This document shows, one piece after another, positions 12,201-17,700 of a DNA stretch of 64,000 nucleotides. Below the pieces are notes generated by a model, which saw nothing but the letters and a program-made list of their open reading frames with translations, made no database searches and was not told where the DNA came from. The position numbers were made by a program, and so were the translations under genes. Within the stretch, counting starts at the first letter, position 1. Each line of letters begins with the position of its first letter. This stretch comes from Caecitellus pseudoparvulus (Eukaryota > Bigyra: Bicosoecida), in assembly GCA_965644315.1 (NCBI GenBank), contig CBFFRQ010000057.1, forward strand, positions 310,001 to 374,000, written 5' to 3'.

Positions 12201-14289
12201 GCGCGCCTGGTGGGAGGCTCTCTGCCCATGCTTCGGCCTGAGCAAACGGCGTGGAATCAGAACCAGACAAGTCACTTTGCCAGGCTGTCGCGTTGTCTGC
12301 CAGGCTTGTGTGGGCAAGTAGGCGCTTTCGTTGGTTTGACAGCACGAGGCCATCGTACCCGACGGGGTGGGAGTACACAGACACGCTGGGTGGCTTCTCG
12401 CCCAGATAGTTGCTGGCTGTAAGCGGCGAGAACTCTTTGTCAAACAGCTCCACCATCTTCTCCCGCATAATTTTCAGAGGATCCTCATCTTTTATGTCCA
12501 CCCGCACATCCAACGCAATCTGGAAGGACAAGTCAGCAGTCAGCAGCAGCTCCAGAGGATCCTTGTGCCGCAGCAACGTTGGCCGGCTGCACTTGTTGGT
12601 GGGGTCTGGCAGGGTGCCCGTGACGAGGAACTGGCCACACATCATGACAGTGATGGGCAGGACGAAGTACACGCGCATTTCGCCGTAGAAGCACACCTCG
12701 GGCTTCATCCACAGCGTGACACGCATGTCATCCGCCACAACTTTTTCTTTCTTTCCTACAGGCTGATCCACATCAAAGGTCTTCGCTCCAGCCCACTTCT
12801 CTCCATCTTCAATGTACCGGAACCCAGCCTCATGGCGCTTGGCATTTTGATAGGTCCGGGTGGCAAAGAAGCCGTTGATGCGCAGACCCAGCTCCATGCC
12901 CACGCGCATGCCGAACGCCGCGTTTACGTGAACAGGCACCTTGCCCACCATGACCCACTTGCCCCCTTCCCCGAACAGCAAGCGGTGGAAAAGGTTCCAG
13001 TCTTTGCGCCATCTCATGGGGTGCTCCCACAGATCTATTTTGAAGCGGATGCTGTAGCCGTATTCGAAGTGAGCCATGAACGACAGTTCCATGAGCTTTG
13101 GACAAAAATTCTCCCAATCCAACCTGTTGCACTTGGTCGCCTTCACGTTCAGCTTGAAGTCATACCCGGAAAACGCATACGCGTAGCAGTTCTCGCACTT
13201 AATGGCGCCCATGACAGCCTTTGTCACGTCGCACAGCTTGCTATCCGCGCCTTTGTCCCAGCACGTGCCCACCTTCCACCCACGCTTCTTCATGGCAGCG
13301 ATGGTGCCCGGAAAATTGTCTTTCACATTCCTGTTCAAGTCTGCCGCCATGTCGTCGAGTGTGACCTCTTCCTTCAATATCTTTCGATCTTCAAAGTCCC
13401 AGTTCCACCCGATTCGAGCAAATCCGTAGGGGTCTTTGACTTCGACCTTGCATCGGTCGTCGTCCAGATACGAATCAAGTGAGCAGTCGATGTTGCGCAC
13501 TTGGGTGCTCTCCAGCAGGCGTGCATGCACCAAGTCTGGACCAGCCTCACTACTCCAAGCCTTGACGTCTTCCGCGTCTGCATCCCACAGCTGCCGCCGG
13601 TGTTGTGGCAGCGGGTGCTCGACTCCCATGGCCTCCTTGGCTGGGCTGATGCCAGGGAACGCTGGGATGGCATTAGGGGAGGCCCTGAAAGCAGCTTCGT
13701 CTGGCGTCTCGGGGTCTTTCTCAGCTGCAGCCCGAAGGCCTCGTGCCATGGCTTCTGGAGCAGATGATCCATGGTGCAGAGCGTGTCCGGTCCGGTGCTT
13801 GATGGACACTTCCGCAGAGTGGAACATCTCCCACAGCTGCAAGTCTTGAGTCTCCACGAGGAGTGTGGAGAATGCAGGTGCAGTGGTGATGCGCGTCACA
13901 GCCTTCACGCGGCGGTAGATGGGCGTGGGCTCCGATGCAGTGGGGTCGGTGTGGCAGCGCCAGACAGCAGAGCCAGACAGGATGGGGTTTCCAGCCGTGA
14001 CGGTGAGATGGTGCTGCAACGCCGCATCGGCACCATCCTCAGTGGCCACGCGAAGCAAGAGGAAATCCTCCTCACACTCAACGTCCAGAAGGTGAGTGAG
14101 CTCGTCCATGTTCAACATGCCAGCATGGTGCTGCACGGAGTACTTGATGTCATGCAAGCTGCCACCTTGCCGTGTGCGCGAAAGCCCCGTGGCGTGGCTG
14201 GGGACAGAGGGGATCTGGAACGCTGAAATCCCCCCTACACCCAAACACAACACCACTAGAGCAATCACACGGGCGATGAGCACCGCCAT
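226..14289 (-). CDS. Giant secreted mosaic protein with lysozyme-like, TSP1, M15-like and peptidoglycan-binding-like modules (4,687 aa, single exon)
   Basis: The frame is uninterrupted. It stays open for 113 codons upstream, but I chose the ATG at 14289 because it has a good context (A at -3, G at +4) and starts a clear signal peptide (MAVLIARVIALVVLCLGV, then GGISAFQ). Visible modules in order: a DUF7029/DUF7223-like N-terminal region (about residues 60-620); a long low-similarity stretch; GH24 lysozyme-like module 1 (about 2770-2970); thrombospondin type 1 repeat (about 3133-3195); GH24 lysozyme-like module 2 (about 3225-3445); M15/VanY-like peptidase remnant (about 3875-4003); two peptidoglycan-binding-type modules (about 4037-4085 and 4498-4554). 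No membrane anchor is seen. RRxL-type motifs (RRLS, RRLLQ, RRSLAE) recur. I infer secretion into a cell coat or the medium, with modules descended from bacterial or phage wall hydrolases. The middle 2,000 residues I do not recognise. Confidence 0.88.
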   Translation of the reverse strand: MAVLIARVIALVVLCLGVGGISAFQIPSVPSHATGLSRTRQGGSLHDIKYSVQHHAGMLNMDELTHLLDVECEEDFLLLRVATEDGADAALQHHLTVTAGNPILSGSAVWRCHTDPTASEPTPIYRRVKAVTRITTAPAFSTLLVETQDLQLWEMFHSAEVSIKHRTGHALHHGSSAPEAMARGLRAAAEKDPETPDEAAFRASPNAIPAFPGISPAKEAMGVEHPLPQHRRQLWDADAEDVKAWSSEAGPDLVHARLLESTQVRNIDCSLDSYLDDDRCKVEVKDPYGFARIGWNWDFEDRKILKEEVTLDDMAADLNRNVKDNFPGTIAAMKKRGWKVGTCWDKGADSKLCDVTKAVMGAIKCENCYAYAFSGYDFKLNVKATKCNRLDWENFCPKLMELSFMAHFEYGYSIRFKIDLWEHPMRWRKDWNLFHRLLFGEGGKWVMVGKVPVHVNAAFGMRVGMELGLRINGFFATRTYQNAKRHEAGFRYIEDGEKWAGAKTFDVDQPVGKKEKVVADDMRVTLWMKPEVCFYGEMRVYFVLPITVMMCGQFLVTGTLPDPTNKCSRPTLLRHKDPLELLLTADLSFQIALDVRVDIKDEDPLKIMREKMVELFDKEFSPLTASNYLGEKPPSVSVYSHPVGYDGLVLSNQRKRLLAHTSLADNATAWQSDLSGSDSTPFAQAEAWAESLPPGALRGMLPGPLGLELSQPGLLQERGRGLAPSHAPGQGALWHRVAPRRLSDETPVLVPLERENIRVLDADGVEVDAVPGEVLPWEAPKATRRKISHRFISADSLRHAVLHRQLRDIAAGRQEPVLVRDVSLPVTGQSRSGHAQAAVYSAHAGGMPRDQAQRTADTLQAAYGTALGGRVPDPRVSIRVLEAGDREFEDSLNDMSGLARQLHELAGNGDAGLHTLHDGDHLVAIELVGSVSSARTLHRLRLEHVRHQRDYAVNQHAPLVLNASNTIVTAHGRALGQTLVELRDASEEALQDPFSTARQLSAAHAALAVSKHDGLLTRVKRNLQSTKCKGSEEDCAMVEKLRGDYVNWKRDNPGLAKVKVTQKTTAKDDSGERNGAIGKLLDLIKKNKWFQKKLKSTGIGDKLSYSKAWWLMYPRTVAWQCLGPIPVPGSSGWLHPPLKNELGVVTHRVESFDKVPARYDSSLKFSYWTDPQWANKNNDGQTVFETDLSQRASARHSWHKSGPFAATAANRKTENGKEYIDAVPSPKKYARLPVYDRCGVMRHELWIANTLRKAGEDMYHSFIRTVPLSCSKTGPSAEGHKGQDSTCEYWQQSSKTAMVTRVKTLASPGSINDPSTFATLSTLFSPLRKLEPGLVHVATMPIGAGSTIKTATGGALPGSPADHAAGGRTLYKLDIPDDTLRFYVTSHTTVWDQTSSTKQVIGKVNLYLSLEPFDDTSSHNLATSEWTSHRSLAPASWNSEAASRRLVHVSSVNDVVKAARSGSVSAMTVCMEGHSFHAPGGGKWNLLTFITPNVELCQAAVGMNLVRGMLLNKPITVTAKQRCMDNSKTHALLQPVISDRAIGLFVTTSEVRGDLDVYYSNTPLTTAFSSAVANMDSFVSGKKKKQSMRWNEPHTVPVPGRKHTAQITMSGSDRMWVPCLDETMVDEEASPAGVPTPWAQRCRDVNFDGYFGAYLLPDPSRKNKVGEDFRGSVTVSEVLPMHAGRPQRVTAVRGRRRYFAVPIPVDAKRIVVHATHLPIGVCDTKPQLSSSSPPSDDLWLAQELLVDALGLRPVQFTPSGTWSDPKYQGGGKDTGQLVADLRAARAGLTGSSEVIDNDVWAELCKQRLDGRTVNKAPASAAQTRVKVLDGKLRKHAEVTVAANSKVEVAEEEGFAPHAGRGLGPEGQYVELYAAGLSADPKDAVGNGKVRGLSDTSAATEPVEDGEPGEAQRLRFIFLEVEAVGRWMTYSTITVYPIASVKPGVLQRFSMPLDSALFFDAPLSPRVITAGGIAAAYIPTAPAQEMVGKPYAAGMAAAEVHPRLFASYAYTPLWRLPSEFSTKTDSADIAFLRSKYLPVETPATDAMSACKPARVPPTAAKTVEEPTDDGSAVQSCALTQSKSAIRTRHEGRSLAPTMALLSFHALSAEGASKAAEDADPAPAGTTDGGVAGNPLGDDGSGVPPPGYSSTEAPRTRVEDRSLFVADMTLKWATLQAIGDSHCARTYLPSQSYAFYSGRLPTWSRGVCIKTNPVRGLYAGDPNIMLRISTRASTQLFPLPTMEDDPANNLDSVSGTAASTVTVVPAGSNDTNPVLPEALRVAGGDQITPGTQATAQASGDANSTAIAGRQPIDKLNVYWMELQRTYRAGAAAFKAGNPSADSFPVLSGALQALFPVSGPLVDGVTKVGGAPDPNLGVSKEIISARVHSAKTGADTALMWEGQALRPTDLENRLVYDDIKDLPLGVKEYSATYTATIEEASAEGGMHKVSVTPLTSWPMKVTSDLVPQSGQVLPSAAALQRGGVSITFESSCDTFADDVVSNPFMRAALVRGLASNYTHAAKYLNEKSVKNFEWLRTRPHPTLQGIDVLLGSPSDPVKEVGDWNYVGNKYSGHTLNIDMFLPNATLNATAYQNITRPPDIPQDGEGESEWEEPVGSILEQARERLKALSPKQVAELPAGLQAFLASGPSEQRKTIAATGGIPRDLLMTWVREVSRAPVWDTAVVPLLYVAAVEEMETFLSATNALYAEDMPLNGAQGSGKDIRGLDRGVQYVGGPFVPGPSPPTTIPASWPANTLVHGPGGAVRFSPTSAFSDWCGGRGFACGPFPVSAGQASKDHTTTTVTPAAMELIRQSWAHTSAAGTHRTARPWLLTNGYSTPLREFSSVVAAQTELTKCSGGSPASYCSWTESQTEAGLRIEVETLAGKVAEAWEGVALTVNQFSALVVFAYDVGPAAWTSVDSANAGMNGENWSGFCPRLRTFIQGSPASPGCWDEAAVQRRHMECVLFWTPPGEDPPLPSFYEPAVPTATYDPSKTFRGFTSAVPKADPRTDTNSWWSYPGLPNGLVDPAFTNSKCSARRLLQLEGPSTALFEHEDGTHLVITEHGAAAAESELVAILEERPSRALRLESDAEVFSAGPAIGIHTANAVVAMREAEKLHPSPVQREQSPHARALARALSTCTVGGWSEWSVCSVSCGTGISSRSRLVTSSPPGSSSTTAVGGPCPALVETRTCSTGAQCSRGPSYTPHEQEAFLSHGGGVTRPLKPISTADHCGGRGDRCSPGGHAATTTLSLLSTTPVGMALLEHFEGGDAGGSTVQSRLVPYHGAYDPPGVVSVGFGHVVEGAGTVAEAASILGASPISMDRARAFLRADVQDAERCVRTHLPHGVALNANQFSALVSFVLSTDCSTLAERRMSDLRSALVQGRYDEVCSLMRREAAAYSGLPSASISTTTVAVAGATPSSTPAEIHVSSALIQRRHAECILFWTPVGEVVDGSHPLANMASLPTAFDPTLAMFGPPAPAYWTVHTDSTAGALSSGPPMDPASLAYADREAAGAAPSRRSLAEPAEADLVEREAAQVFQRPAFWYDEQHVVRARRAQSETQALDDECGDKKVARVFKPSVATANGDEGGVIKEAGQCSHSETVRTSKSEADAGSTVGGVPHVPVFKRLSPYKVSITLPPIPWYKLPPGSAELITPVVPGEVLSSGVTSPVLGDLLLKAPPVPQEPSLLEQAQAQFADAVALVARCRNAGVVSAGPPQSLSPAKLGVTIDTQGRVVAPILHPDVHAGRAGATTLHGFTPLAGPFPPPVGNTSTFLQYAGSRRWGTGLHDLLKRSAAARTNTVEDDTTTPQALAPAPGTSGGFSRDPLPPQMVELCARNPATCGGQVSLQILSLFMCKEGGPFHSMQLLVDRGLARLTSEAKVVPYAQRAVLQALRRKVELTRAAVGYSANLTIAAGLRTPITQHFLYTWQGKGGTGNDNSAVELPGLSMFESGAAVVLGDSPLTASGASVRITLGDGSKKRVKTWADVMPLSLGDYDYQWEVNHAQPFAPSKVDGEAMSWQVWVLPGVDGRGAATGITALPSNTMLKAFQMLWNANVGMEDPSVVLRVSGRMDGPTQQALAATPADGFPIGANCAFWPSVAVEDQKTQQACNTAVVRAAMWFLENFVKKLPQPCPGQQVIHQSHEHAECVRTMQENGSPLTYTALEACGPTSNPCKKQDVDVSSISSGALPGPDGELEAYNATTGVWEPLGDAAPVPVEPPISMVVEPTVRHLYSGKWASLPEPWRLPPKDSDLRHVACDVPALSRFNAHITDDLLCLDQGALARVNPPSGVGLHGRAAEAPFLQRPAAQALMHATSAYRQLVKDAMQDAALEERAFELNVTVANMSAADRNIAVSIADEMYADWNPILMNVTHMWRPLLEHSVLSAHESCGTVDDSKKTPKEERIHSVGRVSMAFGTTMLVLNTTLDAGYARALQRSGWVLEGTLVEPGQIQPPPGGWSTEESEYLAQHPLTHEYIDAGLSVLRYKGGPTCGGQTATKGWKDVRRLTVLAYQRRWNADLPRLVNSHRVSGGVTEGIAEDGLWGPETSDRLLRVPLHTGLLRSGSCACLPKARRGRVQSLDRANGGCTITKPAAYFSKKEIVLDDDGAGVVCEALLQYEAKCQAFAMWGYVDARLFSIAAGDKPGKEGYYGNAIDVTDTCSDDLEGVGLAPAVREGGQDGPCSDYVVASDAL
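630..795 (-). other. Peptidoglycan-binding-type module 2 within giant gene 1
   Basis: The segment reads AYQRRWNADLP, then EDGLWGPETSDRLL. This matches the bacterial PG_binding_1 pattern: an aromatic-Q-xx-WN helix, then (E)DGxxGPxT and a leucine-rich helix. Module 1 of the same protein (2035-2180) has the same layout, so the pair looks like an internal duplication. Binding to peptidoglycan is an inference from the fold family. Confidence 0.6.
2035..2180 (-). other. Peptidoglycan-binding-type module 1 within giant gene 1
   Basis: The segment reads LKAFQMLWNANVG, then SGRMDGPTQQALAATPADGF. From memory of the family, bacterial D-Ala-D-Ala carboxypeptidase-type proteins carry an AFQxLWNxN...DGxxGPxT...ADGF module directly after the M15 domain, as here. 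It sits about 38 residues behind the M15-like region. Confidence 0.65.
2280..2665 (-). other. Degenerate M15/VanY-like peptidase region within giant gene 1
   Basis: The segment has the layout of bacterial M15-type peptidases: YAQRAVLQAL helix, then GLRTPITQHFLYTWQ (family form xLRTxxQQxxLYxW), then PGLSMFESGAAVVL (family form PGxSxHESGLALDI), then an aromatic strand ending in H3999. The first zinc-binding His is replaced by Phe (F3945, codon at 2455-2457) and the Asp by Val (V3952). I therefore expect the fold without zinc-dependent catalysis. Confidence 0.55.
3955..4615 (-). other. GH24 lysozyme-like module 2, probably catalytically competent
   Basis: After a CGGRGDRC prefix comes LLEHFEGG, then YDPPGVVSVGFGHV, then LNANQFSALVSFVL, then QRRHAECILFW, in the order of T4-type/phage endolysin lysozymes. 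The catalytic Glu is E3262 (codon 4504-4506). The Asp is D3283 (codon 4441-4443). Ser3289 stands where T4 lysozyme has Thr26, six residues after the Asp as in the family. The E-to-D spacing is 21 residues instead of 9, so the linking loop is expanded. Confidence 0.7.
4705..4890 (-). other. Thrombospondin type 1 repeat within giant gene 1
   Basis: The segment reads GGWSEWSVCSVSCGTGISSR and ends ETRTCSTGAQC. It has the WxxW tryptophans, the CSVSCG core, the basic strand and the terminal cysteines of TSP1 repeats. TSP1 repeats are typical of extracellular eukaryotic proteins, and this one sits between the two lysozyme-like modules. Confidence 0.9.
5380..5980 (-). other. GH24 lysozyme-like module 1, catalytic glutamate missing
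   Basis: The prefix CGGRGFAC and the end (LTVNQFSALVVFAYDVG, then QRRHMECVLFWTP) match module 2 and the GH24 family. The N-terminal lobe, however, reads MELIRQSWAH where the family has an FEG-type catalytic motif, and the DxxGxxTIGYGH stretch is not recognisable. This looks like a non-catalytic, possibly glycan-binding copy. Confidence 0.65.
12430..14110 (-). other. N-terminal beta-rich region of giant gene 1, DUF7029/DUF7223-like
   Basis: Residues about 60-165 have the rhythm I associate with DUF7029 of fungal secreted proteins: a DVECEEDFLLL start, a conserved WRCH, then YRRVKAVTRI, ending in LQLWEMFHSAEVSI. Residues about 363-620 start CENCYAYAFSGYDF, continue as alternating beta-strands and resemble DUF7223, which follows DUF7029 in fungi. 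The match is from memory of pattern, not from a search. Confidence 0.35.
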
Positions 14290-14795
14290 GATGCGCCTTG
14301 CTCCCTCGCTCGTCAAAGGACAAGCGGCGTTGTCGCTGCGGCCAGCTGCGAGCTGAGCACACGAGCCCTGGCTCACTTGCCGGCAGCGCTCTAAAGAGCG
14401 GCGTGGTGGACAGGAATAGGCAGCAGGGTAACGGTCTGTGTGCCCGTTTGTGCTGATTTGCTTCAGTGCGGCTTCTGTACGAAGCGCATTGGGGACGGTG
14501 CTGCGGGAGCTGCGGAAAGCCAGCCAAGGCGAGCTTGTGGCGAGGAGCTTCTGGCGTGGTGCAAGCGAAACAGTGCATTGGGAAGCGGGAGCACGAGCGT
14601 GCTCTCTGAGCCCAAAAGATGACAGCATTCACATGCTGAACAGTAAACACAACAGACACACTCAAAGATGGAAGGGCAAGCTGCACAGTGCAGCCTGCCT
14701 CTGGTGCGGAGAGAGGGGGGCAAGCAAAACTGAAGCCACGCGCATTCACACCGGTGGAAGTAGAGAAGCCAGGCTCAAGGAAGCGCTTAACTCCT
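14290..14795. promoter_or_regulatory. Intergenic region: 5' side of giant gene 1 and 3' side of giant gene 2
   Basis: These 506 bases must hold the promoter and 5' UTR of gene 1 and the 3' UTR of gene 2. I see no TATA box. There are three short perfect inverted repeats: 14387-14400 (CGCTCT-AA-AGAGCG), 14590-14603 (AGCACG-AG-CGTGCT) and 14623-14638 (CAGCAT-TCAC-ATGCTG). The first lies about 100 bases upstream of the gene 1 start codon. Their function is unknown. Confidence 0.45.
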
Positions 14796-17700
14796 TCAAC
14801 GCCTGGGGCTTTGAAGCTGACGAAGGGGGGCGGTGATGCCCTTCCTGCGCTGGGTCCGGGGCCGGCTGGACCGCCTCTCCAGACCGCCAAGGCCAAGCCC
14901 AGTGGAAGTCTCAGCGACTTGCTTGGCCAGGACCCCGCTTGTAATGTTCCCCATCATGCGCGTACCACGCCGCAAGCGCATGCTGCTTACTTTCGTGCGA
15001 GCGGCTGGAACGGCCCGCTTGGCGTCAGTCAAGTCCACGCTTCGCCTGTCAGCGCTCTGAGCCTCATCCACTCTGCTATGTACAGGGCGCCGGGCCGCTG
15101 CAGGGCGGGTGAAGGTGAGAGCACGCAGGTAGCGACCTTCCATGGGCTGGTCAGCGCTCTCAACGGAGGAAGTGCGCCGGACACGGACTGCGGTGGTGCT
15201 TTGCCGCTTGCCCCGTGCACCGGCTCGCTGGCTGCCTTGCCTGAACGACATGGGGTTTGAGCCAGCAAAGCCGCCTTCCTCCTCCAGCCGTGAATCAATG
15301 GACTCAGCATGCTTATGGCGGGTATGCTGAGGCGTCTTCGCGCGAGGGCGAGATTTAGGCCCATGCGAGCCCGCATCTGCTGCTGTTTGGCGGCGCTGTG
15401 CAGCCGCTGCAGCAGCAGCCAGGTTCGCAGACACCATGGGGTTGGTGCCGACGAGCAGACTGCCCCGGCGGCTCAAGCGGCGGATGCCCATGTGTGGCTT
15501 GCCAGCAGAGGATGTTGTTGAGCCTGAGCTTACAGTGCGCACAGCAGTGATGCTCCCACGGCGGGCCACAGCGCCGGCCCCGCGGAAGGTACCCATGCCG
15601 CGCAAGTGGGAGGTGGACTCAGTCGAGGACTGTGAAGCAAGGCTCATTCGGCGCCCAGGGGATCGCATGGGATTCACACCTGCGATGGTGCTCTCATCTA
15701 ACGCGATGGAAGAGCGGCGGAAGGTGCGCTTGCGCTTGGACGCGCCGTGCTGTCCAAGCTGCATCATGGGGTTCACACCAGGTGGAGTTCGTCCTGCTCC
15801 CTTGTGCCCCATGGGGTTCACCCCAACTATAGCGATGCTCTGTCGGCGTGCCATGGAAAGAGTTTGACGTCGAGGGCCGGCATTTCGCCGGCGTCGGAAG
15901 ACCACAGCAGCTGCAACGATCATGAGGGCCATGCACACGGCGATGACAGGGCCGAGCCACACCCAAATGCTCAAAGCAGGAGCTGGCTCATCGCTTGGTT
16001 TGCCAGCTCGGTGAGACTCGTACCCCACAACCACTGCTGAGGAGGTGGACGCGCCAGCATCATCCACAACCACAGCTTCGAGGATATACACACCTGGCTG
16101 GCTGAGAGAAGCTACTGCCCCAGCAGAGGCCGAGACGGGGACTGGATCTGCGGCTGGGCCAGCAAGGAACAGCGTCTGCGATGCCAGCGCGCCTGCCAAG
16201 ACCTCCTTTGAACAGTCTCGCACGTCTTCAGCGGCGTCCAGCCACTGCAGCTGGGAGGTGCCTTCTGGCAGAGCAGCTAGTGAAAAGCCAAGCTCACTAT
16301 GTTGGCGGGCGAGAGTCATTGAAGCCTTCTCAGCGACAAAAGTAACATTGCCGAAGTCACGAGTCACTGCACAGCGCCAGAAAGTGCGAGTCACGTTGCC
16401 ATCAGCATCGGCAGTTCCTGCCAGCTGCACCATGACACCTTCTGGGGACTGCGCCAGGAGGGAAGCCACGGGCACGCTCGCGGCAGTGGCTGGTCCCCGC
16501 AGTTCCACGCTGCCCGCGGCGGTGCTGTGTGTCGCAGCATTCACAGCCAGAACAGGCGGAATGGTCACTCTGAATGCCAGCTCAGCCGTGGCCACTGCTC
16601 CTTGAGCATCTTCCACCTCAACTGCCACGCGATGCGCGCCTGGGAGCAGCGATCCAAGGGTGAGGGTTGCACCGTTCTGGCTCATGGCCGCTGTGGCTTG
16701 CACAGGTACCTGATCAGGGGCCGAAGCCGCGCTAGTTTCACCAGAGGCAGAGCTAACCACGGCTGGGTCGCTGCTAGCCCATGCAGATGGAGCTGCGAGG
16801 TTTGCTGACCGCGCTGACGTCGCAGGAGCAATGCTGCCATACAGCGCCAGGACTGAATCAGCGAAGCCTGTGCTGAATGCGCGCCCAGTTGGAGGCGAGT
16901 TGGCAGCCACGGAGGACCCATCCACCCTGTGGCTTGGGTCAAACGCTCCGCCTTCCACATAGAACCAAGAGAAGCCGAGCGCATCTGAAGTATCTCCGTC
17001 TGAGCTTCCTGATGCATCCAGCGTTACTTCAGCTGCAACCTGCCCAGGAGGCACGAGGAACAGAGTCTGGTTGGAGAAGAGGGCAGCGCTGGGACGCTCC
17101 TGCAGCATGGGAGCAAACTCTGTCAAGTGGCAGATGTTCACGGTGTAGTACTTGGCGACCACGTCCAGGTGCCAGTAGTAGTCGTCACCTGTGCAGGTGT
17201 CGGCGGCATTCATCCACCTGCCTTCTGCTACAGAGTAGAAGAAGAGCGTAGGCGCAGCAGCCGCGGGGTCAATGCTGCCGCCCGCAGACCCCACGCCGTA
17301 GAACAGGGAGATCTGAATGGGTCCTTGGAAGACGAAGGAATCCAGTGGAGCGCCATCTTCATCCAAGGCCTTGATGGCAAAGGAGTAGCCGTTCCACTTG
17401 AAGTTGTTTGCTGGGGGCTTGTCGTCTGGGTTGTGCAGGCCGTTGACCTTGAGCGGGTCAGTGCTGCTTCCCCCTGCTCCAACATCATCGGGGCCAAAGC
17501 TGGACGCCATGAAGCGCGTGGACGAATTCACGGACCCAGGTGGAATGTACACTGAGCCAAACGTGGCGTCGTCATCAACGTCGGAAGGCTTGGCTCCGAC
17601 TGCTGGCCCTGAAGAGGACGTGCCGTTGCCCACCAAGCCCTCATCTGTCACATTCCCCAGCTTGGTGGTGTCAAATGCCATGACAGTGCCACTGGTAGGT

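Noticed and set aside
12367-13482. 371-residue plus-strand open frame rich in His/Val/Leu
   Set aside because: It is antisense to the N-terminal domain of giant gene 1. No motif, signal peptide or start context supports it.
14290-14628. 113-codon upstream extension of giant gene 1
   Set aside because: The extension has no hydrophobic core or domain, while the ATG at 14289 begins a proper signal peptide with good context.
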